A stretch of DNA of 50,668 nt from Streptococcus lactarius (GCF_016642265.1 NZ_MRXX01000005.1:1-50668), one strand, 5' to 3'; numbered from the stretch's first letter, positions 8,363 to 17,866 are shown. Numbers and translations: made by a program. Notes: generated from the letters alone by a model not told the origin.

Positions 8363-9220
8363 ATGTCACAACAAACACCGTCTCTTTCATTTGAAGTATT
8401 TCCTCCAAATCCTGCTGTTGGAAATGAAAAGATTTTGCAGGCGTTGGAAAGTATGCAGACCTTGGCACCACATTTTATCAGTGTGACTGCTAGCAATAAT
8501 AAATACAATATTAAAGAAACGACGGTTGCGTTAGCAGATCATATTCAAAACGACCTAGCCATTCCAACCATCGCTCACCTTCCTGCCATTTATTTGACCA
8601 AGGAAAAAGTAGCTGAGACGATTGTGGCTTTAGACGAGGTCGGGGTCAAGCGCATCTTGGCCCTTCGTGGGGATATGATTCCTGATGTTGAGCCTCAAAA
8701 AGATTTTCGCTATGCAACAGACTTGATTGCGTTTATCAAGGACCAGGCACCACATTTTGAAATCGTGGGGGCCTGCTATCCAGAAGGTCATCCAGACTCG
8801 CCCAATCAGATCTTAGATATTCAACATCTTAAAAAGAAAGTCGATGCAGGCTGTTCGAGCCTTGTCACGCAGCTTTTCTTTGATAATGAGCGTTTCTACG
8901 ATTTCCAAGACAAGTGCACCTTGGCTGGTATTGATGTACCGATTCATGCAGGAATCATGCCAATCCTTAATCGTAACCAAGCGCTTCGTCTCTTGAAGAC
9001 TTGTGAGAATATCCATCTCCCACGTAAGTTTAAGGCTATCTTAGACAAGTATGAGCATGACCCTGAGTCGCTCAGAGCAGCAGGGCTTGCCTATGCCGTC
9101 GATCAAATTGTAGACTTGGTCACTCAAGACGTAGCAGGTATTCACCTGTATACGATGAACAATGCTGAGGTAGCTCATCAAGTCCATCAGGCAACCAAGC
9201 CTCTATTTAAACACCAATAA
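8363..9220 (+). CDS. metF: Methylenetetrahydrofolate reductase
   Basis: 285 aa, normal MetF length, single FAD-binding (beta-alpha)8 barrel. SFEVFPP at the N-terminus holds the catalytic Glu; ALRGD (about residue 113) and the later QLFFDN are family signatures. It reduces 5,10-methylene-THF to 5-methyl-THF, the methyl donor used by MetE. Start has AAAAGGATAG. Co-transcription with metE is likely, with a terminator just after at 9242-9288. Confidence 0.96.
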   Translation: MSQQTPSLSFEVFPPNPAVGNEKILQALESMQTLAPHFISVTASNNKYNIKETTVALADHIQNDLAIPTIAHLPAIYLTKEKVAETIVALDEVGVKRILALRGDMIPDVEPQKDFRYATDLIAFIKDQAPHFEIVGACYPEGHPDSPNQILDIQHLKKKVDAGCSSLVTQLFFDNERFYDFQDKCTLAGIDVPIHAGIMPILNRNQALRLLKTCENIHLPRKFKAILDKYEHDPESLRAAGLAYAVDQIVDLVTQDVAGIHLYTMNNAEVAHQVHQATKPLFKHQ

Positions 9221-9241
9221 AAACTGGTACAAAATTTTAAA

Positions 9242-9288
9242 AACTAGAGAAAGACAACTGAAAATGAGAATTTCTCTAGTTATTTTTT
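9242..9288 (+). terminator. Terminator of metEF
   Basis: AACTAGAGAAA (9242-9252) pairs with TTTCTCTAGTT (9271-9281), then ATTTTTT. The A-rich left flank is weak, so it works mainly rightward. Confidence 0.75.
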
Positions 9289-9344
9289 GAAGCCACTTGT
9301 GACGAGTTTCACTAAAAAGTCTTTTAGCCCTCCTTTTCGAACAA

Positions 9345-9420
9345 AAAAGAGTGGGAGTCTCTAAAATAGAGTCTTGACGAAACAATCTATTCTAGAATTG
9401 GAGAGGCTAAAGCTTTCTTT
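9345..9420. repeat. Possible degenerate member of the AGAGTGGGA hairpin family
   Basis: AAAAAAGAGTGGGA opens a long imperfect hairpin (CTCTaaAATAGA pairs with TCTATT...GGAGAG) ending in CTTTCTTTTG. It resembles the ends of the repeats at 135-320 and 49229-49286. The rest of the 9289-9487 gap holds nothing gene-like. Confidence 0.3.
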
Positions 9421-9457
9421 TGTGTCTAAGAACTCTTTGCCATACAGGCAAAAAAAT

Positions 9458-9483
9458 CAGTAAGGGAAATAGTTTCCCTACTG
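9458..9483 (-). terminator. Leftward-facing hairpin terminator before glgC
   Basis: CAGTA and GGGAAA pair with TTTCCC and TACTG across a 3-base loop, with one bulged base. On the minus strand it is followed by ATTTTTTTGCC. So it is shaped to stop leftward transcription, although no leftward gene lies to its right. Confidence 0.5.
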
Positions 9484-9487
9484 TTCA

Positions 9488-9525
9488 TGTAAACGTTTCC
9501 ATTTGAGAACGTTTCGTGGTATAAT
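9488..9525 (+). promoter_or_regulatory. glg promoter with cre-like CcpA site
   Basis: TGTAAACGTTTCCA (9488-9501) matches the cre consensus at all but one position. It overlaps the probable -35 (TTTCCA, 9496-9501). An 18-base spacer leads to an extended -10, TGGTATAAT (TATAAT at 9520-9525). A second half-site GAACGTTTC follows at 9507. Position suggests repression by CcpA when preferred sugars are present. Confidence 0.65.
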
Positions 9526-9561
9526 TTATAATATAGAAAATGAAACAAGGAGGACAAAGCC

Positions 9562-10689
9562 GTGGCAAAAAAGAAAATGCTGGCAATGATTCTTGCTGGT
9601 GGCCGTGGAACCCGGTTAGAAAGTTTAACCAAAAAAATTGCAAAACCTGCAGTAGCGTATGGAGGAAAGTATCGAATTATCGATTTTCCGCTTAGTAATT
9701 GTGCAAACTCAGGGATAGATGTTGTCGGTGTTCTGACCCAGTATGAGTCGATTCTTTTGAATGCCTATGTTTCCCAGTCTCAACGTTGGGGCTTGGATAC
9801 CCAAGGATCCGGTATTTTCGTCCTTCCACCTCGAGAAAAAATTGAGGGCTTCAATCTGTATAAAGGAACGGCAGATGCCATTACTCAAAATATTGACTTC
9901 ATCGACTTGTATGAGCCAGAATATGTGTTGGTTCTTTCTGGTGACCACATTTACAAGATGAACTATGACAAATTGCTGGAAACGCATGAAAAAAATCAAG
10001 CGGATGCCACCATTGCAGTTATTGAAGTTCCGTTAGATGAAGCTTCTCGTTTCGGTATTATGAATACGGATAAAGATTACCGTATTGTTGAATTTGAAGA
10101 AAAACCGGCCAAACCAAAGAGCAACCTAGCTTCAATGGGGATTTATATCTTCACTTGGAAAACCTTGAAGAAATATCTGTTGCAAGATGAAGAAAGTACA
10201 GAAACTTCCCATGATTTCGGAAAAGACATCATTCCAAAATACTTAGAAGATGGCAAGAGATTATTTGCGCACCCATTCAGAGGGTATTGGAAGGACGTTG
10301 GTACCGTTACGAGTCTCTGGGAATCCAACATGGATTTGATTGACCACTCTGATCAATTGAATTTATCTGATTCAACTTGGAAGGTCTACTCTGAAGACAA
10401 AGGTTCTCCTGCTCAAGTCATTGGTGAAAATGCAGTTGTGTCGTCTGCTTACATTGATAAGGGAGCTGTTATTGAAGGAACTGTAAACCATTCGGTTATT
10501 TCAACGGATGCAGTCGTTCAAGAAGGGGCAGTGGTCACCAATACCGTCCTCCTTCCTGGTGTTCGTATCTCAAAAAATGCGAGTGTTGATTTCGCCATTA
10601 TTTCAGAAAATGTGACGATTGGCGAAGGCGTTCAATTAAAAGGAACAGCTGACAACATTCTCTTAATTGATCGGAATGTAAACAAGTAG
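9562..10689 (+). CDS. glgC: Glucose-1-phosphate adenylyltransferase
   Basis: 375 aa. N-terminal nucleotidyltransferase domain with [24 protein letters not shown] (substrate loop and signature), the catalytic region [11 protein letters not shown] and [11 protein letters not shown]; the C-terminal beta-helix (about 285-375) has hexapeptide repeats. It makes ADP-glucose from ATP and glucose-1-phosphate for glycogen. GTG start with AAGGAGG. It is followed 13 bases later by the non-catalytic partner glgD. Confidence 0.95.
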   Translation: MAKKKMLAMILAGGRGTRLESLTKKIAKPAVAYGGKYRIIDFPLSNCANSGIDVVGVLTQYESILLNAYVSQSQRWGLDTQGSGIFVLPPREKIEGFNLYKGTADAITQNIDFIDLYEPEYVLVLSGDHIYKMNYDKLLETHEKNQADATIAVIEVPLDEASRFGIMNTDKDYRIVEFEEKPAKPKSNLASMGIYIFTWKTLKKYLLQDEESTETSHDFGKDIIPKYLEDGKRLFAHPFRGYWKDVGTVTSLWESNMDLIDHSDQLNLSDSTWKVYSEDKGSPAQVIGENAVVSSAYIDKGAVIEGTVNHSVISTDAVVQEGAVVTNTVLLPGVRISKNASVDFAIISENVTIGEGVQLKGTADNILLIDRNVNK

Positions 10690-10702
10690 GAGGGGTGAAA
10701 AG

Positions 10703-11818
10703 ATGTTGCGAAATACTTTAGGAATTGTAAATATTGAAGGTAAAAATGTTGATTTTGGGACTTCTCTAACCCATAAATCTCCACAGGCTTATAGCTTTTT
10801 GGCTCGATACCATTTAATTGATTTTGTCCTTTCAAATATGTCAAATTCTGGGATCACTGAATACCAGGTCTACATCCCGTCCAATAGTCGCTCAACGATT
10901 CAACATGTTGGTGCAGGAACCCAGTATAATATCAATAGCAAACGAGGCAAATTGCGCTTGTTAAATAGTGACCATAATGCATCTGAGATTTTCCAACATG
11001 ATGTGAAGGCCTTTACGGACAATCTGCACTATATTAAAGATTCAAATAAAGAATTTGTCTTAATTGCTCCAAGTTATTTCATTTACAGTCAAGATTTTTC
11101 GGAACTTCAGGAAGATTTTGAACGCACGGGTGCGGATATCACCGTTCTTTATAAAAATGTTTCAACGGCTAGAGAGAATTTTATAGGTTGTACAACCCTA
11201 ACCTTTGGAGATGACAAACGAATTGTGAATTTCCAAGAAAATCACGGAAAGTATAAGAACCGCCCGATCTCTTTAGAAGCTTATTTCATGAGAAGAGAAA
11301 CATTTCTTGAATTAATCAACCGTGCCAATCAAGTTTCTTCTTTGTATTGGTTTAGAGATATCTTGGAAGATGTCGTAGACGAGTACAAGATGATTGGCTA
11401 TGCACATAAAGATTATGTGGCATGTATAAACAATACAGAGTCCTACTACCAAACGCAATTAGAACTGATTGAAGCCAAAAATAGAAGATTATTGTTCAAA
11501 CAAAATTGGCCAATCTTTACAAAAACAGGTGACTCCTCTCCAACCTTATATGGTCCCCTATCTGAGGTGAAGCGAAGCCTGTTAGCAAATGGCAGTATCA
11601 TTAATGGACAAGTTGAAAATTCGGTCATCGATCGGGATGTTGTCATTGAAGATGGAGTAACCGTTAAAAACTCCATTATCTTAAATCGCGTTCATATTCG
11701 AACAGGTGCCTACATTGAAAATGCGATTATAGACAAATCGACAATCATTAAACATCCTGTTGAAATTGTCGGAGAATACGAAGAACCTATCTATATCAAG
11801 GAAAATAGCATTATTTAA
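10703..11818 (+). CDS. glgD: ADP-glucose pyrophosphorylase regulatory subunit
   Basis: 371 aa homologue of GlgC. The N-terminal GG-RGTRL substrate loop is missing (the protein opens MLRNTLGIVNIEGK), and the catalytic Asp motif is degenerate (LIAPSYFIYS in place of LSGDHIYKM). This is the known GlgD state in Firmicutes, where GlgD activates GlgC in a hetero-oligomer. The C-terminal beta-helix repeats (about 290-371) are kept. GGAGGGG ribosome binding site; same operon as glgC. Confidence 0.93.
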   Translation: MLRNTLGIVNIEGKNVDFGTSLTHKSPQAYSFLARYHLIDFVLSNMSNSGITEYQVYIPSNSRSTIQHVGAGTQYNINSKRGKLRLLNSDHNASEIFQHDVKAFTDNLHYIKDSNKEFVLIAPSYFIYSQDFSELQEDFERTGADITVLYKNVSTARENFIGCTTLTFGDDKRIVNFQENHGKYKNRPISLEAYFMRRETFLELINRANQVSSLYWFRDILEDVVDEYKMIGYAHKDYVACINNTESYYQTQLELIEAKNRRLLFKQNWPIFTKTGDSSPTLYGPLSEVKRSLLANGSIINGQVENSVIDRDVVIEDGVTVKNSIILNRVHIRTGAYIENAIIDKSTIIKHPVEIVGEYEEPIYIKENSII

Positions 11819-11854
11819 TTTGTATTTGTCAAATAAAAAGGAGATGGAATCATC

Positions 11855-13570
11855 ATGTCTTATCAAGAAAACTACCAAAAATGGCTCGATTTTGCTGCAT
11901 TACCAGCTTATCTTCATGATGAGTTGGTCGCTATGGATGAAAAAACTAAAGAAGATGCCTTCTATACCAACCTAGAGTTCGGTACAGCTGGTATGCGTGG
12001 CTATATTGGGGCTGGTACAAACCGTATCAACATTTATGTGGTCCGTCAAGCAACAGAAGGCTTGGCTCAATTGATCGACTCTAAAGGCGAGGAAGCCAAG
12101 AAACGCGGAGTTGCGATTGCTTACGATAGTCGCCACTTCTCTCCTGAATTTGCTTTTGAATCTGCTCAAGTATTGGCAGCTCACGGCATCAAATCTTACG
12201 TATTTGAAAGCCTTCGTCCAACACCTGAATTGTCATTTGCCGTCCGTCACCTCCACACATTTGCTGGAATCATGGTGACCGCTAGCCACAATCCTGCACC
12301 ATTTAATGGTTACAAGGTTTATGGAGAAGATGGTGGACAAATGCCACCAGCAGATGCAGATGCCTTGACAGACTACATCCGTGCGATCGAAAATCCTTTT
12401 ACAGTGGAACTCGCTGACCTTGAAGAAGGAAAGGCAAGTGGCTTGATTGAAGTCATTGGGGAAAACGTTGACGTTGAATACCTCAAAGAAGTCAAAGGTG
12501 TGAACATTAACCAAGACTTAATCAATGAATACGGCCGTGACATGAAGATTGTCTACACTCCACTTCATGGTACTGGTGAAATGTTGGCTCGTCGTGCTCT
12601 TGCGCAAGCAGGATTTGAAGCGGTTCAAGTGGTTGAAGCGCAGGCAGTTCCAGACCCAGACTTCTCTACTGTTAAATCTCCAAACCCCGAAAACCAAGAA
12701 GCTTTCGCCCTTTCTGAAGAACTTGGACGCAAAGTGGATGCGGACGTATTGGTCGCAACAGACCCTGACGCAGACCGTCTTGGTGTTGAAATTCGCCAAC
12801 CAGATGGCTCTTACCTCAACCTTTCAGGAAACCAAATTGGTGCTATCATCGCCAAATATATCTTAGAAGCTCACAAAACAGCTGGTACTCTTCCTGCCAA
12901 TGCGGCCCTCTGTAAATCCATCGTATCAACTGAGTTGGTGACGAAGATCGCAGAAAGCTACGGCGCAACCATGTTTAACGTCTTGACTGGTTTCAAATTT
13001 ATCGGTGAAAAGATCCACGAATTTGAAACCCAACACAACCACACTTACATGCTCGGTTTTGAAGAAAGCTTCGGTTACCTGATCAAACCATTCGTACGGG
13101 ATAAAGATGCAATCCAAGCTGTCTTGATCGTAGCTGAAATCGCTGCTTACTATCGTTCACGTGGCATGACCTTGGCAGACGGTATTGCTGAAATCTACAA
13201 AGAATACGGCTACTTCGCAGAAAAGACCATCTCTGTCACCCTTTCAGGTGTGGATGGAGCTGCTGAAATCAAGAAAATCATGGATAAATTCCGTGGCAAT
13301 GCTCCTCAACAATTCAACAAGACAGATATTGTTAAGACAGAAGATTTCTTGGCACAAACGGCTACTACAGCAAACGGCGTTGAAAAATTGACAACTCCTC
13401 CAAGCAATGTGCTGAAATACAGCTTGGCTGACGATTCATGGATCGCTGTCCGCCCTTCAGGAACTGAACCAAAAATCAAATTCTACATCGCTACAGTTGG
13501 AACATCTGAAGCAGATGCCAAAGAAAAAATCGCCCATATCGAAGCAGAAATCAATGCTTTTGTAGGGTAA
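11855..13570 (+). CDS. pgm: Phosphoglucomutase / phosphomannomutase
   Basis: 571 aa, alpha-D-phosphohexomutase family, four domains. Phosphoserine loop TASHNPAPFNGYK, metal loop DPDADR, sugar-binding GFEESFGY and phosphate-binding RPSGTEPK are all intact. It interconverts glucose-6-P and glucose-1-P, which supplies GlgC and the UDP-glucose route to capsule and lipoteichoic acid. AAAAGGAGAT ribosome binding site, 36 bases after glgD, so probably in the same transcript. Codon use is that of a highly expressed gene, unlike glgD. Confidence 0.95.
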   Translation: MSYQENYQKWLDFAALPAYLHDELVAMDEKTKEDAFYTNLEFGTAGMRGYIGAGTNRINIYVVRQATEGLAQLIDSKGEEAKKRGVAIAYDSRHFSPEFAFESAQVLAAHGIKSYVFESLRPTPELSFAVRHLHTFAGIMVTASHNPAPFNGYKVYGEDGGQMPPADADALTDYIRAIENPFTVELADLEEGKASGLIEVIGENVDVEYLKEVKGVNINQDLINEYGRDMKIVYTPLHGTGEMLARRALAQAGFEAVQVVEAQAVPDPDFSTVKSPNPENQEAFALSEELGRKVDADVLVATDPDADRLGVEIRQPDGSYLNLSGNQIGAIIAKYILEAHKTAGTLPANAALCKSIVSTELVTKIAESYGATMFNVLTGFKFIGEKIHEFETQHNHTYMLGFEESFGYLIKPFVRDKDAIQAVLIVAEIAAYYRSRGMTLADGIAEIYKEYGYFAEKTISVTLSGVDGAAEIKKIMDKFRGNAPQQFNKTDIVKTEDFLAQTATTANGVEKLTTPPSNVLKYSLADDSWIAVRPSGTEPKIKFYIATVGTSEADAKEKIAHIEAEINAFVG

Positions 13571-13573
13571 AAT

Positions 13574-13621
13574 AAACAAGTAGAGTCATTGGATAGAGCT
13601 ATCTGGTGGCTCTATTTGTTT
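13574..13621 (+). terminator. Terminator of glgCD-pgm
   Basis: AACAAgTAGAGtCA pairs with TGgCTCTAtTTGTT (about 13575-13621). The tail is only weakly T-rich, so read-through is possible. Confidence 0.5.
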
Positions 13622-13661
13622 GAAACGGGAGTTGGTTCCCCTGATTTTCAATCAAAAAGTG

Positions 13662-13710
13662 TTTGTTTTAAACAAAAAATGTGGATTTGAAAAGAGAAAA
13701 GAGGTATAAT
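13662..13710 (+). promoter_or_regulatory. lacR promoter with LacR-type operator
   Basis: TTTGTTT-T-AAACAAA (13662-13676) is a perfect palindrome of the TGTTT type seen in LacR operators. The -10 TATAAT is at 13705-13710; the -35 is unclear. The position suggests autoregulation of lacR. Confidence 0.5.
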
Positions 13711-13753
13711 AGAAAAAGGAATACAAACAAAACATGTGAAATAGGTACAAAAT

Positions 13754-14509
13754 ATGAAAAAACACCAACGCATGGTCGAGATCGAAAAATTAGTGAATCG
13801 TAGAGGTGTGATAACGGTTACTGAAATCGTGGAAATGATGAAGGTATCTGATATGACGATCCGCAGAGATTTGGCCGAGTTAGAAGAACAAGGCTTGATT
13901 ACAAGAATTCACGGAGGAGCTCGCAGTAATCAACAATTAAAATACAGAGAAATCCCTCATGAAGAAAAGTTGTATCAACATATTGCGGCCAAAAGACAGG
14001 TTGCCTCAAAAGCTGCAAAGTTGATTCAGGATGGAGAGACGATTTTCCTAGGACCTGGGACCTCTGTTGAAATTTTGGCAGAAGAAATTCAAAATGAAGA
14101 GTTACGTGTCATCACCAATTGTCTCCCTATTTTCAATGAACTCTACAAGAAAAGTTCAGATACCTTTAAAGTGATCCTTTTGGGTGGAGAGATGAGGGAC
14201 TTGACACAGGCTTTTGTGGGGGAGATCACCAATGCCCTATTAGAACGGATGTATTACAATAAAATGTTCTTTAGTGGAAACGGCATCAAAGATGGTCAAG
14301 TGATGACCTCCTCATTCGAAGAAGCCTTCACACAGCGCTTAGCAATTGAAAAGTCTTCTGAAAGTTACCTTTTAATGGACTCATCAAAAATTGGCAAGGA
14401 AGATTTTACCTCGATCTGTTCGCTCAGTGATGTGACAGCTGTGATTACAGATGTCTCTACCGACAATGCTCACGAAGAGTTAGAAGTTTATACTCAAGTG
14501 ATCGTTTAA
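13754..14509 (+). CDS. lacR: Lactose operon repressor, DeoR family
   Basis: 251 aa. N-terminal winged helix-turn-helix (about residues 5-60: VTEIVEMMKVSDMTIRRDLAELEEQGLITRIHGGA) and the DeoR sensor domain with GPGTSVEIL and the later MDSSKIGKEDF. It is transcribed in the same direction as, and directly before, lacABCD. In other streptococci LacR binds TGTTT-type operators and is released by tagatose-6-phosphate. Similar palindromes lie before lacR, lacA and lacT here. Confidence 0.9.
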   Translation: MKKHQRMVEIEKLVNRRGVITVTEIVEMMKVSDMTIRRDLAELEEQGLITRIHGGARSNQQLKYREIPHEEKLYQHIAAKRQVASKAAKLIQDGETIFLGPGTSVEILAEEIQNEELRVITNCLPIFNELYKKSSDTFKVILLGGEMRDLTQAFVGEITNALLERMYYNKMFFSGNGIKDGQVMTSSFEEAFTQRLAIEKSSESYLLMDSSKIGKEDFTSICSLSDVTAVITDVSTDNAHEELEVYTQVIV

Positions 14510-14572
14510 AAAATAAAATAATCGTAGCTAGAGTACGAGGGTCCCCTCATCCTTGTACTGGTGAGTTGCTTG

Positions 14573-14625
14573 TAGTGTGGAATTAGAAGCGATTTTTTAA
14601 ATCGTTCTGTTTCGCACTATTTTTG
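14573..14625 (+). terminator. lacR terminator
   Basis: A two-part stem: TAGTGTGGAA with TTTCGCACTA (outer, two G-U pairs), then AGAA and CGATTT with AAATCG and TTCT (inner), followed by TTTTTG. A second, T-less hairpin (AGTACGAGG/CCTTGTACT) lies just upstream at 14532-14559. Confidence 0.7.
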
Positions 14626-14738
14626 TTCACAAACGAACAAATGAAACCGCTGTCTAAAAACTAAACAATTCGTTTATGACCAATTAAAGATAAAATCAAA
14701 CAAAAAATGTTGACTTTTTGTTTATAATGGTGTATATT
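14622..14738 (+). promoter_or_regulatory. lacABCD promoter and operators
   Basis: TTGACT (14710-14715), 17 bases, then TATATT (14733-14738) with an upstream TG. AAACAAAAA (14698-14706) and TTTTTGTTT (14715-14723) form an inverted repeat that covers the -35. Two more sites of the same style lie upstream: TTTGTTC-N6-GAACAAA (14622-14641) and TAAAC-N5-GTTTA (14662-14676). Together they look like a multi-site LacR operator. Confidence 0.65.
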
Positions 14739-14772
14739 ATAGATGTATGTAAAAAGTAACTTAACATGCTTT

Positions 14773-14812
14773 GCATCTGAGGTGCTTTTTTAACTGATCG
14801 AGCAATCGATCA
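14773..14812 (+). other. lacA leader hairpins
   Basis: Two small hairpins lie in the lacA 5' untranslated region. GCATC-tga-GGTGC (14773-14785) is followed by six T and could be a weak attenuator. TGATCGA-gcaa-TCGATCA (14795-14812) is a perfect 7-bp stem closed by a GNRA-type GCAA tetraloop. No RAT-like sequence is seen here. Confidence 0.45.
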
Positions 14813-14841
14813 ATCATAAATAATTTTTTGGAGGCATAGTA

Positions 14842-15267
14842 ATGGCTATTGTAATTGGTGCAGATGCATCTGGAAAACGTTTAAAAGAACTTGTAAAAGA
14901 CTTTTTAAACACTGAAGGATTTGAAGTAGTTGATGTAACTGCAGATGGTCAAGATTTTGTTGACGTCACTTTGGCAGTTGCAAAAGAAGTGAACGCAGCT
15001 GATGGCAATTTGGGTATTGTGATCGATGCTTATGGAGCTGGTCCATTCATGGTTGCTACTAAGATCAAAGGAATGGTTGCTGCTGAAGTTTCTGATGAAC
15101 GTTCTGCATATATGACTCGTGCACACAACAACGCTCGTATGATTACTATGGGTGCTGAAATCGTTGGGGATGAATTAGCTAAAAACATCGTTAAAGGTTT
15201 CGTAAATGGTAAATACGATGGTGGTCGTCACCAAATTCGTGTAGATATGCTTAATAAAATGTGCTAG
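14842..15267 (+). CDS. lacA: Galactose-6-phosphate isomerase subunit LacA
   Basis: 141 aa, RpiB/LacAB fold, standard LacA length. [14 protein letters not shown] at the N-terminus and [14 protein letters not shown] (the position of the RpiB catalytic loop) are visible. With LacB it isomerises galactose-6-phosphate to tagatose-6-phosphate. TTGGAGGC ribosome binding site. First gene of lacABCD; 18 bases separate it from lacB. Confidence 0.96.
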   Translation: MAIVIGADASGKRLKELVKDFLNTEGFEVVDVTADGQDFVDVTLAVAKEVNAADGNLGIVIDAYGAGPFMVATKIKGMVAAEVSDERSAYMTRAHNNARMITMGAEIVGDELAKNIVKGFVNGKYDGGRHQIRVDMLNKMC

Positions 15268-15285
15268 GAAAGAGGAAAGAAAAAA

Positions 15286-15801
15286 ATGAAAATTGCAATT
15301 GGTTGTGACCATATCGTTACAAATGAAAAAATGGCTGTTTCAGAATTTTTGAAATCAAAAGGTTATGAAGTACTTGACTTTGGTACATATGACCATGTCC
15401 GCACACACTACCCAATCTTTGGTAAAAAAGTTGGTGAAGCTGTAGCTAGCGGCCAAGCAGATCTTGGTGTATGTATCTGTGGTACTGGTGTTGGTATCAA
15501 CAATGCGGTAAACAAAGTTCCTGGTATCCGTTCTGCATTGGTTCGCGATATGACTTCTGCTCTTTATGCTAAAGAACAATTGAACGCGAACGTCATCGGT
15601 TTTGGTGGTAAAATCACTGGTGAATTGTTGATGTGCGACATCATCGAAGCATTCATTCATGCTGAATACAAACCAACTGAAGAAAACAAAAAATTGATTG
15701 CAAAAATCCAACATGTTGAAACCCATAATGCTCACCAAGCAGATGCAAACTTCTTTACTGAATTTCTTGAAAAATGGGATCGCGGTGAATATCACGACTA
15801 A
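15286..15801 (+). CDS. lacB: Galactose-6-phosphate isomerase subunit LacB
   Basis: 171 aa, the catalytic partner of Lac[18 protein letters not shown] and [14 protein letters not shown], with the active-site Cys in CICGTG, are typical of the RpiB fold. A C-terminal extension (about 145-171) is longer than LacA, as usual in LacB. Acts in the cytoplasm on galactose-6-P made by LacG. Confidence 0.96.
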   Translation: MKIAIGCDHIVTNEKMAVSEFLKSKGYEVLDFGTYDHVRTHYPIFGKKVGEAVASGQADLGVCICGTGVGINNAVNKVPGIRSALVRDMTSALYAKEQLNANVIGFGGKITGELLMCDIIEAFIHAEYKPTEENKKLIAKIQHVETHNAHQADANFFTEFLEKWDRGEYHD

Positions 15802-15811
15802 GGGGTAGAAT

Positions 15812-16741
15812 ATGATTCTAACGGTAACTTTGAATCCATCTATTGATATTTCTTATCCACTAGAAAAATTGAACTTGGATACCGTCAATCGCGTATCTGA
15901 AGTTTCTAAAACAGCTGGTGGGAAAGGTCTTAATGTTACACGTGTCCTTTCAGAAAGTGGAGATCAAGTAGTAGCGACAGGTTTTGTCGGTGGTACAAAT
16001 GGTCAATTTTTGAAAGAGCATTTGCCAGCAGGAGTTCAGGCAGCGTTCTTTGATATCGATGGTGATACACGGAATTGTATCGCGATTCTACATGAAGGGA
16101 ATCAGACAGAAATCCTGGAAGCAGGACCTGAAATTAGCAACTCTGAGTCAGAAGGATTCTTAAGCCATTTTGAAGAATTGATGAAGGATTCAAATGTTAT
16201 TGCTATTTCTGGTAGTCTCCCAGCCGGTCTGTCTACAGATTACTATGCAAAACTGATTGAAATCTCACAAAAGCATCAACGCAAGGTTGTCCTAGATTCA
16301 TCAGGAAAATCTTTAGAGGCAGTTTTGAAATCTAGCTTCAAACCAACTGTTATCAAACCAAACAATGAAGAGCTTTCTCAACTGTTGGGTAAAGAAGTAA
16401 CAGAAGATCTTTCAGATTTGAAAGAAGTGTTAACAGATCCTTTATTTGATGGCATTGAATGGATTATTGTCTCACTTGGAGGTGACGGTGCATTTGCCAA
16501 GCATCAAAACACCTTCTACAAAGTGGATATTCCTAAAATTGAAGTAGTCAATCCGGTTGGTTCTGGAGATTCTACGGTTGCTGGAATTTCATCAGCTCTC
16601 AATAGTCAAAAAAATGACGAAGAATTGTTGAAACACGCAATGGTATTAGGAATGCTTAATGCACAAGAAAAAATGACTGGCCATGTGAATATGGACAACT
16701 ACGATCAACTATATAAAGAAATTAAAGTAAAAGAGGTATAA
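15812..16741 (+). CDS. lacC: Tagatose-6-phosphate kinase
   Basis: 309 aa PfkB-family sugar kinase. N-terminal signature [15 protein letters not shown]-terminal signature [13 protein letters not shown] with the catalytic Asp in GSGDS. It phosphorylates tagatose-6-P to tagatose-1,6-bisphosphate with ATP. 10 bases after lacB, and its stop is 2 bases before the lacD start. Confidence 0.96.
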   Translation: MILTVTLNPSIDISYPLEKLNLDTVNRVSEVSKTAGGKGLNVTRVLSESGDQVVATGFVGGTNGQFLKEHLPAGVQAAFFDIDGDTRNCIAILHEGNQTEILEAGPEISNSESEGFLSHFEELMKDSNVIAISGSLPAGLSTDYYAKLIEISQKHQRKVVLDSSGKSLEAVLKSSFKPTVIKPNNEELSQLLGKEVTEDLSDLKEVLTDPLFDGIEWIIVSLGGDGAFAKHQNTFYKVDIPKIEVVNPVGSGDSTVAGISSALNSQKNDEELLKHAMVLGMLNAQEKMTGHVNMDNYDQLYKEIKVKEV

Positions 16742-16743
16742 AA

Positions 16744-17724
16744 ATGGCGCTTACAGCACAAAAACGTAAATCATTAGAAAAACTTTCAGACGAAAATGGA
16801 ATCATCTCAGCTTTGGCATTTGACCAACGTGGTGCCTTGAAACGTTTGATGGGTCAATACCAAGATGCTGAACCAACTGTAGCTCAAATGGAAGAATTGA
16901 AAGTTCTTGTAGCAGATGAATTGACAAAATATGCTTCATCTATGCTTCTTGACCCCGAATATGGACTTCCTGCTACTAAAGCTTTGGACAAAAATGCTGG
17001 ACTTCTTCTTGCATATGAAAAAACAGGATACGATACTTCAAGCACAAAACGTTTGCCTGACTGCTTGGATGTATGGTCTGCAAAACGTATCAAAGAACAA
17101 GGTGCAGATGCTGTTAAATTCTTGCTTTACTATGATGTAGATAGTGCAGATGAATTGAACCAACAAAAACAAGCTTACATCGAACGCGTAGGTTCTGAAT
17201 GTGTGGCTGAAGATATCCCATTCTTCTTGGAAATCTTGGCTTACGATGAAAAGAATGCTGACACAGGTTCTGTTGAATTTGCTAAAGAAAAACCTCGTAA
17301 AGTTATTGAAGCAATGAAAGTATTCTCAAACCCACGCTTCAATATCGATGTATTGAAAGTTGAAGTTCCTGTAAACATGAAATATGTTGAAGGATTTGCT
17401 GAAGGTGAAGTGGTATACAGCCGTGAAGAAGCTGCTGCTTACTTCAAAGCACAAGACGAAGCTACAAACCTTCCATACATCTATTTGAGTGCTGGTGTAT
17501 CAGCTAAATTGTTCCAAGAAACTCTTGAATTTGCACATAATTCAGGCGCAAACTTCAACGGTGTACTTTGTGGACGTGCAACTTGGGCTGGTTCAGTTCA
17601 ATCTTATATTGAAAAAGGTGAAGAAGCAGCTCGCGAATGGTTGCGTACAACAGGATTCCAAAACATTGATGAATTGAACAAAGTTCTTCAACAAACTGCT
17701 ACTTCTTGGAAAGAAAGAGTTTAA
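16744..17724 (+). CDS. lacD: Tagatose-1,6-bisphosphate aldolase
   Basis: 326 aa, class I Schiff-base aldolase of the LacD family. Key segments: [13 protein letters not shown] (N-terminus), [11 protein letters not shown], and the Schiff-base lysine region [17 protein letters not shown]. It splits tagatose-1,6-bisphosphate into dihydroxyacetone phosphate and glyceraldehyde-3-phosphate. In S. pyogenes a LacD paralogue also regulates virulence genes (family knowledge; nothing here shows it). Last gene of the lacABCD block. Confidence 0.96.
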   Translation: MALTAQKRKSLEKLSDENGIISALAFDQRGALKRLMGQYQDAEPTVAQMEELKVLVADELTKYASSMLLDPEYGLPATKALDKNAGLLLAYEKTGYDTSSTKRLPDCLDVWSAKRIKEQGADAVKFLLYYDVDSADELNQQKQAYIERVGSECVAEDIPFFLEILAYDEKNADTGSVEFAKEKPRKVIEAMKVFSNPRFNIDVLKVEVPVNMKYVEGFAEGEVVYSREEAAAYFKAQDEATNLPYIYLSAGVSAKLFQETLEFAHNSGANFNGVLCGRATWAGSVQSYIEKGEEAAREWLRTTGFQNIDELNKVLQQTATSWKERV

Positions 17725-17765
17725 TCGACGAACTTTCTAAAACAAGTTCAACGTAACCTCCTGAT

Positions 17766-17798
17766 GAAGTCCAATCTCATTAAATTAGATTGGACTTC
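17766..17798. other. Hairpin after lacD
   Basis: GAAGTCCAATCT pairs perfectly with AGATTGGACTTC across a 9-base loop, without a T tail. It may protect the 3' end of the lacABCD message. Confidence 0.6.
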
Positions 17799-17820
17799 AA
17801 TTGAGATGAAATTGAATAGG

Positions 17821-17866
17821 AACCCTTGGTAGATAGACGTCATCGTCTGTTTTCCAAGGGTTTTTG
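17821..17866 (+). terminator. Terminator of lacABCD
   Basis: AACCCTTGG (17821-17829) pairs with CCAAGGGTT (17854-17862), with an inner AGACG/CGTCT stem and a TTTTTG tail. From here to the lacT promoter (17867-18100) I see no convincing gene; a 75-codon frame there lacks a ribosome binding site and family resemblance. Confidence 0.8.

Noticed and set aside
10703..11818. glgD as a broken glgC copy
   Set aside because: The loss of catalytic motifs is the normal state of the GlgD regulatory subunit, and the frame is intact.
14740..14841. A second LacT antiterminator before lacA
   Set aside because: The leader lacks the GGAT...ACTG and AGGC halves seen before lacT.
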